Source: Pseudomonas guariconensis
GTDB lineage: Bacteria; Pseudomonadota; Gammaproteobacteria; Pseudomonadales; Pseudomonadaceae
NCBI RefSeq assembly: GCF_024127895.1
Contig: NZ_JAMYBK010000016.1
Coordinates: forward strand, 1 to 64,000
Direction: 5' to 3'
DNA: 64,000 bases
Positions 1 to 9,410 of this stretch are shown piece after piece. A program made the position numbers and the translations under genes. Within the stretch, counting starts at the first letter, position 1, and every line of letters begins with the position of its first letter. The notes beneath the pieces are model-generated. The model searched no databases, was not told where the DNA came from, and was given only the letters and a program-made list of their open reading frames with translations.

Positions 1-57
1 GACACAAAGCCGCTCCTCCCGGTACCGCGCGGTACCTGGAGGAGCGGCTTTGTGTCG
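1..57. repeat. Long near-perfect palindrome, REP-like
   Basis: The first 56 bases form an inverted repeat with perfect 19-base arms (1-19 and 38-56) around a core that is itself palindromic (GGTACC-GCGC-GGTACC). The right arm continues into a sequence that resembles the GGAGCGGC-TTGTGTCGCGAAAGG repeat family seen between P. putida genes. A related copy lies at 17346-17388. It sits about 85 bases upstream of trhO and may act as an mRNA hairpin or as a terminator for the gene to the left. It could also extend left of the window. Confidence 0.7.
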
Positions 58-141
58 CGAAAGGACCGCGCCCCGAACCAACCCGCACCACCTGTCATCC
101 GGTCCGCCCTTTGCGAGGGCGACCACCTGGAGAATCGTTTC

Positions 142-1074
142 ATGACCCAAGCTATCGTCGTGGCGGCGCTGTACAAGTTCGTCACCCTGGAAGACTACGT
201 CGAACTGCGCGAGCCACTGCTCAAGACCATGCTCGACAACGGCGTCAAAGGCACCCTGCTGCTGGCCGTCGAAGGTATCAACGGTACGGTCTCGGGCACC
301 CGCGAAGGCATCGACGCGCTGCTCGCCTGGCTGCGTAGCGACCCGCGCCTGGTGGATGTCGACCACAAGGAATCCTATTGCGACGAGCAGCCGTTCTACC
401 GCACCAAGGTCAAGCTCAAGAAAGAGATCGTCACCCTCGGCGTGCCGGGCGTGGACCCCAATCACAAGGTCGGTACCTACGTCGAGCCGAAGGACTGGAA
501 CGCCCTGATCAGCGACCCTGAAGTGCTGCTGATCGACACCCGCAACGACTACGAAGTGGCCATCGGCACCTTCAAGGGCGCCATCGACCCGAAGACCGAG
601 ACCTTCCGTCAGTTCCCCGAGTACATCAAGGCCAACTTCGACCCCAGCAAGCACAAGAAGGTGGCGATGTTCTGCACCGGCGGCATCCGTTGCGAGAAAG
701 CCTCCAGCTACATGCTCGGCGAAGGCTTCGAGGAGGTCTATCATCTCAAGGGTGGCATCCTGAAATACTTCGAAGAAGTGCCTCAGGAAGAAAGCCTCTG
801 GGACGGCGACTGCTTCGTCTTCGACAACCGCGTCACGGTGCGCCATGACCTGTCCGAAGGCGACTACGACCAGTGCCATGCCTGCCGCCATCCGATCAGC
901 GTGGAGGACCGTGCGTCCGAGCACTATTCGCCAGGCATCAGCTGTCCGCACTGCTGGGACAGCCTGAGCGAGAAGACCCGGCGCAGCGCCATCGACCGGC
1001 AGAAGCAGATCGAGCTGGCCAAGGCGCGCAACCAGCCCCACCCGATCGGTTACAACTACAAAGCCGAGGCCTGA
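142..1074 (+). CDS. trhO: tRNA uridine(34) hydroxylase TrhO, rhodanese family
   Basis: This 310-residue protein matches the TrhO/YceA family, which uses molecular oxygen to form 5-hydroxyuridine at the wobble position of tRNAs. It has an N-terminal acylphosphatase-like part (about 1-95), a rhodanese domain (about 120-215) with the catalytic cysteine in the loop CTGGIRCEK, and a C-terminal cysteine-rich zinc-binding tail (CHACRHP, then CPHC). The frame is open upstream to base 52, but that part lies in the palindrome and has no family similarity. The ATG at 142 is preceded by a GGAG-like site and gives the usual family start [13 protein letters not shown]. The DsbA-family gene begins 3 bases after its stop, so the two are probably co-transcribed. 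Confidence 0.93.
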   Translation: MTQAIVVAALYKFVTLEDYVELREPLLKTMLDNGVKGTLLLAVEGINGTVSGTREGIDALLAWLRSDPRLVDVDHKESYCDEQPFYRTKVKLKKEIVTLGVPGVDPNHKVGTYVEPKDWNALISDPEVLLIDTRNDYEVAIGTFKGAIDPKTETFRQFPEYIKANFDPSKHKKVAMFCTGGIRCEKASSYMLGEGFEEVYHLKGGILKYFEEVPQEESLWDGDCFVFDNRVTVRHDLSEGDYDQCHACRHPISVEDRASEHYSPGISCPHCWDSLSEKTRRSAIDRQKQIELAKARNQPHPIGYNYKAEA

Positions 1075-1077
1075 CGC

Positions 1078-1710
1078 ATGTCCGCACGCCTGCTCTATGT
1101 GATGGACCCGATGTGCTCCTGGTGCTGGGGCTTCGCGCCGGTGGCCGAGGCGCTGATCGCCCAGGCGCGCGAGGCCGGCGTGCCGACGCGCCTGGTGCCC
1201 GGTGGTTTGCGCTCCGGCGGCAGCGCCCTGGATGCCGCGACCCGTCGCTACATCCTCGAGCATTGGCAGGCAGTGGCCGAGGCCACCGGCCAGGCGTTTC
1301 GTTTCGAGGGCGCCATGCCCGATGGCTTCGTCTACGACACCGAGCCCGCCTGCCGCGCCCTGGTCGCGGCCCGTGAACTCGACGCCGAGCGCACTTGGTC
1401 GTTGCTGGCACTGATCCAGCAGGCCTTCTACGAGCAGGGCGTGGACATCACCTGTGCCCCGCAACTGGTAGCGCTGGCCGAGCGTTGCGGCTTCGACCGC
1501 GGGCGTTTCGCCGAGGCCTTCACCCACGCCGAGACGCGCGCCGCCACCGCGGCCGACTTCAGCTGGGTGCAGGGCCTGGGTATCGCCGGCTTCCCGACCC
1601 TGCTGGCCGAGCGCAACGGCCAGCTGGCCCTGCTGACCAATGGCTACCAGCCGCTCGAGCGCTTGCAGCCCTTGCTCGGCCGCTGGCTGCAGCAGGCCGT
1701 CTGTGCTTGA
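1078..1710 (+). CDS. DsbA-family thioredoxin-fold protein
   Basis: This 210-residue protein has the DsbA/FrnE-like thioredoxin fold. Near the N-terminus it carries MDPMCSWCWGF, a CxxC redox pair (C-S-W-C), and towards the C-terminus GIAGFPTLL, which contains the cis-proline loop. There is no signal peptide, so it is predicted to be cytoplasmic, unlike true DsbA. The family includes thiol oxidoreductases and 2-hydroxychromene-2-carboxylate isomerase-like proteins, and the sequence does not settle the substrate. The gene starts 3 bases after trhO and its 3' end overlaps the likely GTG start of the ABC exporter gene. Confidence 0.85.
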   Translation: MSARLLYVMDPMCSWCWGFAPVAEALIAQAREAGVPTRLVPGGLRSGGSALDAATRRYILEHWQAVAEATGQAFRFEGAMPDGFVYDTEPACRALVAARELDAERTWSLLALIQQAFYEQGVDITCAPQLVALAERCGFDRGRFAEAFTHAETRAATAADFSWVQGLGIAGFPTLLAERNGQLALLTNGYQPLERLQPLLGRWLQQAVCA

Positions 1711-3535
1711 CCTGCCAGGGTCGTCCGACCCTGTGCCGGGGAGCGCCCCCGCCGTGGCCGATCGATTGAGCTGGGCGGAAATCCGCCGCCTGGCCCTGCA
1801 TCACCGCAAAGCCCTGTGGAGCGCCAACCTGGTGGCGGTGCTCGCAGCCCTGTGCAGCGTGCCGATCCCCTTGTTGCTGCCCCTGCTGGTGGACGAAGTG
1901 CTGCTGGGGCATGGCGATGCGGCGCTGAAATGGATGAATCACCTGTTGCCGACCGGCTGGCAGGTGGCAGCCGGCTATATCGGCCTGATGCTCGTGGCCA
2001 CGCTCGGGCTGCGCCTGGCCGCGCTGGCCTTCAACGTGGTCCAGGCCAAGCTGTTCGCCGGCCTGGCCAAGGACATCGTCTACCGCCTGCGCATCCGCTT
2101 GATCGAGCGGCTCAAACGCATTTCCCTCAAGGAGTACGAGAGCCTGGGCAGCGGCACGGTGACCACGCACCTGGTCACCGACCTGGACACCCTGGACAAG
2201 TTCGTCGGCGAGACCTTGAGCCGTTTCCTGGTCGCCGTGCTGACCCTGACCGGCACCGCTGCGATCCTGATCTGGATGCATTGGCAACTGGCCCTGCTGA
2301 TCCTGCTGTTCAACCCGCTGGTGATCTACTTCACCGTGCAGTTGGGCAAGCGCGTCAAGCACTTGAAGAAGCTGGAGAACGACAGCACTGCGCGTTTCAC
2401 CCAGGCCCTGGCCGAGACCCTCGATGCCATCCAGGAGATCCGCGCCGGCAACCGCCAGGGCTATTTCCTCGGCCGTCTTGGCCTGCGCGCCCGTGAAGTG
2501 CGCGACTATGCCGTGGCCTCGCAATGGAAGAGCGACGCCAGCGGGCGTGCCAGTGGCCTGCTGTTCCAGTTCGGCATCGATATCTTCCGGGCCGCGGCCA
2601 TGCTCACGGTGCTGTTCTCCGACCTGTCCATCGGCCAGATGCTGGCGGTGTTCAGCTACCTGTGGTTCATGATCGGGCCGGTCGAACAACTGCTCAACCT
2701 GCAGTATGCCTACTACGCCGCCGGCGGCGCCCTGAGCCGGCTCAACGAACTGCTGGCGCGGGCCGACGAGCCGCGCTACCCGGCCGCCAGCGACCCGTTC
2801 GCCGGGCGCGAGACGGTCGGCATCGAGGTGCGCGACCTGCGTTTCGCCTATGCCGAAGAGCCGGTGCTGGAGCACCTGGACTTGTCCATCGCCCCGGGCG
2901 AGAAGGTGGCCATCGTCGGCGCCAGCGGTGGTGGCAAGAGCACCCTGGTGCAATTGCTGCTGGGGTTGTACAGCGCCCAGGGCGGGACCATCCGCTTCGG
3001 TGGCGCCAGCCTCCAGGAGATCGGCCTGGAGACCCTGCGCGAGAACGTCGCGGTGGTGCTGCAGCATCCGGCGCTGTTCAACGACAGCGTGCGCGCCAAC
3101 CTGACCATGGGTCGCGAGTGCAGCGACGACGCCTGCTGGCAGGCGCTGCGCATCGCCCAGCTGGACGCCACCATCGCTGCGTTGCCCCAGGGGCTGGACA
3201 GCGTGGTGGGGCGTTCCGGGGTACGGCTGTCGGGCGGCCAGCGCCAGCGCCTGGCGATCGCCCGCATGGTGCTGGCCGAGCCCAAGGTGGTGATCCTCGA
3301 CGAAGCCACCTCGGCCCTCGACGCCGCCACCGAATACAACCTGCACCAGGCCCTGGCGCGCTTTCTCAGCGGCCGCACCACACTGATCATCGCCCACCGC
3401 CTGTCGGCGGTGAAGCAGGCCGACCGGGTGCTGGTGTTCGATGGCGGGCACGTCGCCGAGGAGGGCGATCACCAGCAACTGATCGCCGAGGGCGGGTTGT
3501 ACGCCAAGCTGTATGGGCATTTGCAGCAGAGCTGA
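1703..3535 (+). CDS. ABC transporter, fused permease and ATPase
   Basis: This is a 610-residue half-transporter of the MsbA/exporter type. An N-terminal membrane domain of about six helices (residues 30-320) precedes a nucleotide-binding domain with a Walker A motif at about 406-414 (GASGGGKST), the signature LSGGQ at about 509-513, a Walker B (VVILDEAT) and the H-loop in IIAHRLS. The open frame reaches back to 1640 inside the upstream gene. The GTG at 1703, overlapping the upstream stop by 8 bases, is the most economical start, but a start nearer 1756 is possible. The substrate cannot be read from sequence; lipids, peptides or drugs are typical of this class. Confidence 0.88.
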   Translation: MLDLPGSSDPVPGSAPAVADRLSWAEIRRLALHHRKALWSANLVAVLAALCSVPIPLLLPLLVDEVLLGHGDAALKWMNHLLPTGWQVAAGYIGLMLVATLGLRLAALAFNVVQAKLFAGLAKDIVYRLRIRLIERLKRISLKEYESLGSGTVTTHLVTDLDTLDKFVGETLSRFLVAVLTLTGTAAILIWMHWQLALLILLFNPLVIYFTVQLGKRVKHLKKLENDSTARFTQALAETLDAIQEIRAGNRQGYFLGRLGLRAREVRDYAVASQWKSDASGRASGLLFQFGIDIFRAAAMLTVLFSDLSIGQMLAVFSYLWFMIGPVEQLLNLQYAYYAAGGALSRLNELLARADEPRYPAASDPFAGRETVGIEVRDLRFAYAEEPVLEHLDLSIAPGEKVAIVGASGGGKSTLVQLLLGLYSAQGGTIRFGGASLQEIGLETLRENVAVVLQHPALFNDSVRANLTMGRECSDDACWQALRIAQLDATIAALPQGLDSVVGRSGVRLSGGQRQRLAIARMVLAEPKVVILDEATSALDAATEYNLHQALARFLSGRTTLIIAHRLSAVKQADRVLVFDGGHVAEEGDHQQLIAEGGLYAKLYGHLQQS

Positions 3536-3747
3536 GGTTCCTGGGGCTAGACCCTGCATGCCTGGCAGTGGGGCGCGATGCGGCCCCAAATGGACGTCGA
3601 ATGTTGTGAACGGCTCGAGCGAGTTTGCCGGATCGCCCCGAATGAGCCAGCGCAGGCCAGCAAAAAGCCCTTCAAAACCGTGGCAAATCGCCTACGCTGT
3701 GCTTGTCTGGATCGACCCAGTCTGATCCGCTCTACGACAGGGACTAC

Positions 3748-6204
3748 ATGAAGGGAACTCGCACACTCGAAGCCCCCAGGTTGCTGGGCATCATCTGGCC
3801 ATTCATCGCCATCGTGGTCTTCCAGGTGCTGCTCGGCAGCATCAGCCTCTATGCCTTGTCGGCGGTACGCGCCTACGTGGCCGGCGAAAGCCTGTGGTCC
3901 AAGGCGCAGAAGGACGCCATCTACTACCTCGACCGGTACGCCGACAACCGCGACGAGCGCATGTTCCAGCGCTACCGGCAGGCCATCGCCGTGCCCCAGG
4001 GCGACCATGAGCTGCGCCTGGCGCTGGATCAGGCCAGCCCCGACCTGGTGGCGGCGCGCAACGGTATCCTGCAGGGCGGCAACCATCCGGACGATGTCGA
4101 TCGGATCATCTGGTTCTACCGCAACTTCCGCCACATCAGCTACATGGAAACGGCCATCGCCTACTGGGATATCGGCGACGACTACCTGCGCCAGCTGGAC
4201 ACCCTCGCCACGGAGATGCGTGACGGCTTCGCCCAGGGCCAGGTCCCTGCGCACCAGGTGGACGCCTGGAAGGCGCGTATCGTCGCCATCAACGAAGGCG
4301 TGACCCCAGCCTCCAAGGCATTCAGCGATGCGCTGGGAGAGGGCTCGCGGATGTTGTTGCGGGTGTTGCTGATCACTAACCTGGCCACCGCGCTGTTCCT
4401 CATCGCCCTGGCCTGGCGGCGTTCGGGCAAGTTGCTGGCCCAGCGCCAGGCCTTCGCCACGGCCTTGCAGGCAGAGCGGGAGCGGGCGCAGATCACCCTG
4501 CAATCGATCGGTGACGCGGTGATCACCACCGATGTCGAGGGCTGCATCGTCTACATGAACCCGGCCGCCGAGCAGTTGACCCACTGGCAGGCCGGCCATG
4601 CCCAGGGCCTGCCGCTGGCGGCCTTGTTCAGCCTGGTCGACGAGCAGGCCGAGCACGACAGCCGTACCCTGGTCGAGCAGGTCCTCAGCGGCAGCCTGAA
4701 AGGGGACTCGGAGCATGCCCGGCTGATCCAGCGCCTGGACGGCAGCACGGTGTCGATCAACCTGGTCGGTTCGCCGATCCTCACCGATGGCCAGGTCAGC
4801 GGTATCGTGCTGGCCCTGCACGACATGACCCAGGAGCGCCAGTACATCGCCAACCTGTCCTGGCAGGCGACCCACGATGCCCTGACCGGCCTGGCCAACC
4901 GTCGCGAGTTCGAATATCGCCTGGAGCAGGCGCTCAATGGCCTGGCGCGCCAGAGCGGGCGGCATTCGCTGATGTTTCTCGACCTGGACCAGTTCAAGCT
5001 GGTCAACGACACCTGTGGCCATGCCGCCGGCGACGAGCTGCTGCGGCATATCTGTGCGGTGTTGCAGGCTGGCCTGCGCGAGGGCGATACCCTGGCGCGG
5101 CTGGGGGGCGACGAGTTCGGCGTCCTGCTGGTGAACTGTCCGCCGGAGCATGCCGAACGCATTGCCGAACAACTGCGCCAGAGCGTACAGAGCCTGCACT
5201 TCGTCTGGAAGGGGCGGCCGTTCGTCACCACCGTGAGTATCGGCCTGGTGCATGTCACCCAGGCACCGGGCACCCTGGAGGCATCCCTGCGCGCTGCCGA
5301 CATGGCCTGCTACATGGCCAAGGAGAAAGGACGCAACCGGGTCCAGGTGTACCATGCCGACGACAGCGAGCTGTCCCTGCGCTTTGGCGAGATGGCCTGG
5401 ATCCAGCGCCTGCATCTGGCTCTGGAAGAAAACCGCTTCTGCCTCTACGCCCAGGAGATCGCCCCGCTCAAGGCCCTGGAGGGGCCGGGCCATGTGGAGA
5501 TCCTGCTGCGCCTGCACGACGAAAGCGGCCGCACCATCCTGCCCGACAGCTTCATCCCCGCTGCCGAGCGCTATGGCTTGATGACTGCCCTGGACCGCTG
5601 GGTAGTGCGCAATGTGTTCCAGGTCATCCGCCAGTGCCTGGACGAAGGCCGGGAGGGGCCGCTGGCGATGTGCGCGATCAACCTGTCGGGGTCGAGCATC
5701 GGCGACGACAACTTCCTCGAATACCTGCAGCGGTTGTTCGGCGAGTTCGGCATACCGCCACGGCTGATCTGTTTCGAGATCACCGAAACCATCGCCATCG
5801 CCAACCTCGGCAGTGCCATTCGCTTCATCAACGAATTGAAGGGGTTGGGTTGCCGGTTCTCCCTCGACGACTTCTGCGCGGGCATGTCGTCATTCGCCTA
5901 CCTGAAGCACTTGCCCGTAGACTTCCTGAAGATCGACGGCAGTTTCGTCAAGGACATGCTGGATGACCCGGTCAACCGTGCCATGGTCGAGGTCATCAAT
6001 CATATCGGCCACGTCATGGGCAAGCGCACCATTGCCGAGTTCGTCGAGACGCCATTGATCGAGCAGGCGCTGCAGGAGATCGGCGTGGACTACGCCCAGG
6101 GCTACCTGATCGAGCGCCCGCAGGTGTTCACCTGCGACAGCCTGCAGCGCCAACGGATTGCCGCGAAGCCCCTGTTACACCGGGCGCCTGGGACCTTTCG
6201 CTGA
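3748..6204 (+). CDS. Membrane sensor with PAS, GGDEF and EAL domains
   Basis: This 818-residue protein is predicted to make and/or degrade cyclic di-GMP. Transmembrane helices near residues 13-33 and 205-225 bracket a periplasmic sensor region. A PAS domain (about 248-365) follows, then a GGDEF domain with an intact GGDEF at 453-457 and an RxxD inhibitory site (REGD) five residues before it. The EAL domain reads EIL at 584-586 instead of EAL, but the other hallmarks (NLSG, EITET, DDF, KIDG, AEFVE) are present, so phosphodiesterase activity is plausible. The ATG at 3748 is chosen because it starts the first membrane helix and follows a purine-rich ACAGGGAC. The 212 bases upstream hold a weak sigma-S-like -10 (CTACGCT, 3692-3698). 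Confidence 0.9.
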   Translation: MKGTRTLEAPRLLGIIWPFIAIVVFQVLLGSISLYALSAVRAYVAGESLWSKAQKDAIYYLDRYADNRDERMFQRYRQAIAVPQGDHELRLALDQASPDLVAARNGILQGGNHPDDVDRIIWFYRNFRHISYMETAIAYWDIGDDYLRQLDTLATEMRDGFAQGQVPAHQVDAWKARIVAINEGVTPASKAFSDALGEGSRMLLRVLLITNLATALFLIALAWRRSGKLLAQRQAFATALQAERERAQITLQSIGDAVITTDVEGCIVYMNPAAEQLTHWQAGHAQGLPLAALFSLVDEQAEHDSRTLVEQVLSGSLKGDSEHARLIQRLDGSTVSINLVGSPILTDGQVSGIVLALHDMTQERQYIANLSWQATHDALTGLANRREFEYRLEQALNGLARQSGRHSLMFLDLDQFKLVNDTCGHAAGDELLRHICAVLQAGLREGDTLARLGGDEFGVLLVNCPPEHAERIAEQLRQSVQSLHFVWKGRPFVTTVSIGLVHVTQAPGTLEASLRAADMACYMAKEKGRNRVQVYHADDSELSLRFGEMAWIQRLHLALEENRFCLYAQEIAPLKALEGPGHVEILLRLHDESGRTILPDSFIPAAERYGLMTALDRWVVRNVFQVIRQCLDEGREGPLAMCAINLSGSSIGDDNFLEYLQRLFGEFGIPPRLICFEITETIAIANLGSAIRFINELKGLGCRFSLDDFCAGMSSFAYLKHLPVDFLKIDGSFVKDMLDDPVNRAMVEVINHIGHVMGKRTIAEFVETPLIEQALQEIGVDYAQGYLIERPQVFTCDSLQRQRIAAKPLLHRAPGTFR

Positions 6205-6249
6205 AACACCTGTCCGGAAAATCACAAGGAACCTAAGGAGCTGAAAGTG

Positions 6250-7035
6250 ATGGACGCATTCGTACGGATCGGGCCGCTGATGGACCCTGCCAGCTATCCC
6301 GACTGGGCCCAGCAACTGCTCGAGCGATGCCATGAAAGCAAGCAGCGGGTGGTGGGGCACGAGCTCTACCAGCGCCTGCGCGATGGCCGGCTAAGGCCTG
6401 CGACCCTGCGCCAGTACCTGGTCGGGGGCTGGCCGGTGGTCGAGCAGTTCTCCCTGTACATGGCCCACAACCTGACCAAGACCCGCTATGCCCGCCACCC
6501 GGGCGAGGACATGGCGCGGCGTTGGCTGATGCGCAACATCCGGGTCGAGCTCAACCATGCCGACTACTGGCTGCACTGGTGCCAAGCCCATGGCATCAGC
6601 TTGGCCGAGCTGCAGGCCCAGGAGGTGGCGCCCCAGCTCAATGCCCTCAACGACTGGTGCTGGCGGGTGTGTACCACCGAGCCCCTGGCGATCGCCATGG
6701 CTGCCACCAACTACGCCATCGAGGGGGCGACGGGGGAGTGGGCGGCGCTTGTCTGTTCGTCCGACACCTACGCCCTGGGCTTTCCCGAGGACCAGCGCAA
6801 GCGCGCCATGAAGTGGCTGAGGATGCATGCCCAGTACGACGATGCCCACCCGTGGGAGGCGCTGGAGATCATCTGCACGCTGGTGGGCGAGCGCCCGGCG
6901 CCGGCCTTGCGCGACGAACTGCGCAAGGCGATCTGCAAGAGCTATGACTGCATGTACCTGTTTCTGGAGCATTGCATGCAGTTGGAGAAACAGCGCCAGC
7001 CAGGGAGGGCGCGGCCGGCGTTGGCGGCGGGGTGA
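6250..7035 (+). CDS. TenA/PqqC-like heme-oxygenase-fold protein
   Basis: This 261-residue, mostly helical protein belongs to the TenA/PqqC superfamily, often annotated in pseudomonads as a TenA-family regulator or thiaminase-like protein. Visible family features are the N-terminal helix with LRQYLVGGWPVVEQF, the ELNHADYW segment, and a YAIEGATGEWA block. Its reaction is unknown; family members include thiamin-salvage hydrolases and cofactor oxidases, and no thiamin genes are nearby. An AAGGAG site at 6235-6240 lies 9 bases before the ATG at 6250; an overlapping GTG at 6247 would add one residue. It follows the GGDEF/EAL gene by 45 bases and converges on the YciK-type gene. Confidence 0.8.
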   Translation: MDAFVRIGPLMDPASYPDWAQQLLERCHESKQRVVGHELYQRLRDGRLRPATLRQYLVGGWPVVEQFSLYMAHNLTKTRYARHPGEDMARRWLMRNIRVELNHADYWLHWCQAHGISLAELQAQEVAPQLNALNDWCWRVCTTEPLAIAMAATNYAIEGATGEWAALVCSSDTYALGFPEDQRKRAMKWLRMHAQYDDAHPWEALEIICTLVGERPAPALRDELRKAICKSYDCMYLFLEHCMQLEKQRQPGRARPALAAG

Positions 7036-7041
7036 GGCCAG

Positions 7042-7065
7042 GGGGCCTGCCTTTGCCAAGGCCCC
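7042..7065. terminator. Possible bidirectional terminator hairpin
   Basis: A hairpin with 7-base GC-rich arms (GGGGCCT at 7042-7048, AGGCCCC at 7059-7065) lies in the 36-base gap between two convergent genes. It lacks a clear T-run on either side, so termination is inferred mainly from position. Confidence 0.35.
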
Positions 7066-7071
7066 AATGCC

Positions 7072-7812
7072 CTATTGCGCGTCGAACGCCTGCCCATTCA
7101 CCCCGGCGCTGTCCGGCCCCATCAGGTACAGGTAGACCGGCATGATCTCCTCGGGCAGCGGGTTGTTCTGTGGGTTCTCGCTAGGGTAGGCCTGGGCGCG
7201 CATGGCGGTGCGGGTGGCGCCTGGGTTGATGCTGTTGGCCCGTACCGGGGCGACACCTTCCAGTTCGTCGGCCAGGGTCTGCATCAGCCCTTCGGTGGCG
7301 AACTTCGATACCCCATAGGCCCCCCAGTAGGCGCGGCCCTTGCGCCCGACGCTGCTGGAGGTGAACACCACCGAGGCGTCCTCGGATTGCTTGAGCAGCG
7401 GCAGCAGCGTGCTGGTCAGCATGAAGGTGGCGTTGACGTTGATGTGCATCACGCGCATGAAGTTGTCGCCCGACAACTGCTCCAGCGGCGTGCGCGGGCC
7501 GATGATCGAAGCGTTATTGAGCAGGCCGTCGAGGCGGCCGAACTGCTCCTCGATCATCACCGCCAGCTCGTCGTACTGGTGGGGCAGGGCGGTTTCCAGG
7601 TTGAACGGGATCACCACTGGCTGTGGGTGACCCGCGGCCTCGATCTGGTCGTAGACCTCGTTGAGGTTGGCCTCGGTCTTGCCCAGCAGCAACACGGTCG
7701 CGCCCAGGGCGGCATAGGCCCTGGCGGCTGCGGCACCGATACCGCGGCCAGCGCCGGTGACCAGGATGATCCGGCCCTTGAGCAGGTCGGGGCGGGGGGT
7801 GTAGTCGAACAT
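7072..7812 (-). CDS. YciK-family short-chain dehydrogenase
   Basis: This 246-residue SDR oxidoreductase resembles E. coli YciK. It has the nucleotide-binding glycine motif TGAGRGIG near residue 20, an NNAS motif near 100, and the catalytic Tyr-x3-Lys in YGVSK with an upstream serine in FTSSSVG. The C-terminus carries the family-typical MPVYLYLMGPDS stretch. The physiological substrate of YciK proteins is not settled. It lies downstream of mupP on the same strand, separated by a palindromic 160-base gap, and a GG-rich site precedes the ATG. Confidence 0.88.
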   Translation of the reverse strand: MFDYTPRPDLLKGRIILVTGAGRGIGAAAARAYAALGATVLLLGKTEANLNEVYDQIEAAGHPQPVVIPFNLETALPHQYDELAVMIEEQFGRLDGLLNNASIIGPRTPLEQLSGDNFMRVMHINVNATFMLTSTLLPLLKQSEDASVVFTSSSVGRKGRAYWGAYGVSKFATEGLMQTLADELEGVAPVRANSINPGATRTAMRAQAYPSENPQNNPLPEEIMPVYLYLMGPDSAGVNGQAFDAQ

Positions 7813-7833
7813 GTCGGGGTCCTTGGGGTTGGA

Positions 7834-7969
7834 GCGGCAAGCTGCAAAAAAGCAGGGTGCTGCACAATGCCGGTCAGTTAAGACTTTCAGTTGTCATTTG
7901 GGGCCGCTTAACTGACTGACATTAGGGTGCTGCACGGTTTACTCTTTCTTGTGGCTTGCAGCTTGCGGC
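7834..7969. repeat. Nested palindromic element between mupP and the yciK-like gene
   Basis: The gap is organised symmetrically. Outer 14-base arms (7834-7847 and 7956-7969) are inverted with one mismatch. Inside them an 11-base direct repeat GGGTGCTGCAC occurs at 7855-7865 and 7925-7935. In the centre is a perfect 10-base inverted repeat (7873-7882 and 7907-7916, GTCAGTTAAG/CTTAACTGAC). This looks like a REP-doublet or small non-autonomous element rather than a simple terminator. Confidence 0.6.
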
Positions 7970-7975
7970 TGAAAA

Positions 7976-8653
7976 TCAGCAGCCGCAGAGCGCGCTGTCG
8001 ATCACCTTGCGCAGTTCCAGCGGGTGGTCCACCACCACGTCAGCGCCCCAGTTGTTGGGGTTGTCCTGAGGATGAATATAGCCGTAGCGGACCGCCGCCG
8101 TGCGGGTGCCGGCATCGCGGCCAGACTCGATGTCGCGCAGGTCGTCGCCGACGAACAGCACGCTGGCCGGGTCCAGGTTCAGTGTCTTGCAGGCCAGGAT
8201 CAGCGGCTCCGGGTCGGGCTTGCTGTTCTTCACGTGGTCCGGGCAGATCAGCAATGCCGAACGCTCGGCCAGGCCCAGGCGCTGCATGATCGGCTCGGCG
8301 AAACGCACCGGCTTGTTGGTCACCACGCCCCACAACAGGTTGCCTTTCTCGATGTCGGCCAGCAGCTCGGCCATGCCGTCGAACAGGCGGCTGTGCACTG
8401 CGCAGTCGCGCTGGTAGCGTTCGAGGAACTCCAGGCGCAGGGCCTCGAAACCTTCGTCTTCAGGGTCGATGGCGAAGGTCGCCGCGACCATCGCCCGGGC
8501 GCCGCCGGAGATCACGTCGCGGATGCGCTTGTCATCGATGGCTGGCAGGCCGCGCTCTGCCAGCATGGCCTGGCAGATGGCGATGAAGTCCGGCGCCGTG
8601 TCCAGCAGGGTGCCGTCCATGTCGAAGAGTACTGCTCGCAAACGCATGCTCAT
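7976..8653 (-). CDS. mupP: N-acetylmuramic acid 6-phosphate phosphatase MupP
   Basis: This 225-residue HAD-family phosphatase begins with the nucleophile motif DMDGTLLDT and has the later HAD motifs VTNKP and [12 protein letters not shown]. Proteins at this position next to ubiG in Pseudomonas are MupP, which dephosphorylates MurNAc-6-phosphate in the peptidoglycan recycling route that bypasses de novo UDP-MurNAc synthesis and contributes to fosfomycin tolerance. Older annotations call it phosphoglycolate phosphatase (Gph). The start overlaps the ubiG stop by 4 bases (ATGA type), so the two are translationally coupled; a second in-frame ATG lies two codons downstream. Confidence 0.9.
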   Translation of the reverse strand: MSMRLRAVLFDMDGTLLDTAPDFIAICQAMLAERGLPAIDDKRIRDVISGGARAMVAATFAIDPEDEGFEALRLEFLERYQRDCAVHSRLFDGMAELLADIEKGNLLWGVVTNKPVRFAEPIMQRLGLAERSALLICPDHVKNSKPDPEPLILACKTLNLDPASVLFVGDDLRDIESGRDAGTRTAAVRYGYIHPQDNPNNWGADVVVDHPLELRKVIDSALCGC

Positions 8654-9348
8654 TCCTCGCGCAGGGTCTGGATCATGTAGTTGACGTCGACGTCGCCGCT
8701 GAGCTTGTAGTGCTTGGTCAGCGGGTTGTAGGTCAGGCCGATGATGTCCTTCACTTCAAGGCCGGCAGTGCGGCTCCAGGCGCCCAGCTCCGAGGGGCGG
8801 ATGAACTTCTTGAAGTCGTGGGTACCACGTGGCAACAGCTTCATGACGTATTCGGCGCCGATGATGGCGAACAGGTAGGCCTTGGGGTTGCGGTTGATGG
8901 TCGAGAAGAACACCTGGCCACCGGGCTTGACCAGGCGTTGGCAGGCCTGGATCACCGAGGACGGATCCGGCACGTGCTCGAGCATCTCGAGGCAGGTGAC
9001 CACGTCGAACTGGCCGGGCATTTCCTCGGCCAGGGCCTCGGCGGTGATTTGCCGGTATTCGACCTCCACGCCCGACTCCAGTTGGTGCAGCTGGGCTACG
9101 GCCAGCGGCGCCTCGCCCATGTCGATGCCGGTGACGGTGGCGCCACGCAGGGCCATGGCCTCGCTGAGGATGCCGCCGCCGCAGCCGACGTCCAGCACCT
9201 TCTTGCCGGCGAGGCTGGCGCGCTCGTCGATCCAGTTGACCCGCAGCGGGTTGATGTCGTGCAGCGGCTTGAATTCGCTTTCGCGGTCCCACCAGCGATG
9301 GGCCAAGGCTTCGAACTTGGCGATTTCGGCGTGGTCGACGTTGCTCAT
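8650..9348 (-). CDS. ubiG: Ubiquinone biosynthesis O-methyltransferase UbiG
   Basis: This 232-residue class I SAM-dependent methyltransferase catalyses the two O-methylations of ubiquinone biosynthesis. The SAM-binding motif VLDVGCGGG lies near residue 55, followed by GIDMGEAPL, the EHVPDP motif and a family-typical C-terminus. The ATG at 9348 gives the usual UbiG N-terminus ([20 protein letters not shown]); longer upstream reading in the same frame is antisense noise over mtaD. Its stop overlaps the mupP start. Confidence 0.95.
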   Translation of the reverse strand: MSNVDHAEIAKFEALAHRWWDRESEFKPLHDINPLRVNWIDERASLAGKKVLDVGCGGGILSEAMALRGATVTGIDMGEAPLAVAQLHQLESGVEVEYRQITAEALAEEMPGQFDVVTCLEMLEHVPDPSSVIQACQRLVKPGGQVFFSTINRNPKAYLFAIIGAEYVMKLLPRGTHDFKKFIRPSELGAWSRTAGLEVKDIIGLTYNPLTKHYKLSGDVDVNYMIQTLREE

Positions 9349-9410
9349 GGAACAGTCCTCTGAATCTTCGATAAAAGTGTCACAGGGCGGCAGCCGTGGC
9401 TGCCGGCCGG

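Noticed and set aside
1559-3589. A 676-residue minus-strand frame over the ABC exporter
   Set aside because: Antisense shadow of the exporter gene, with repetitive Gln/His/Gly composition and no motif.
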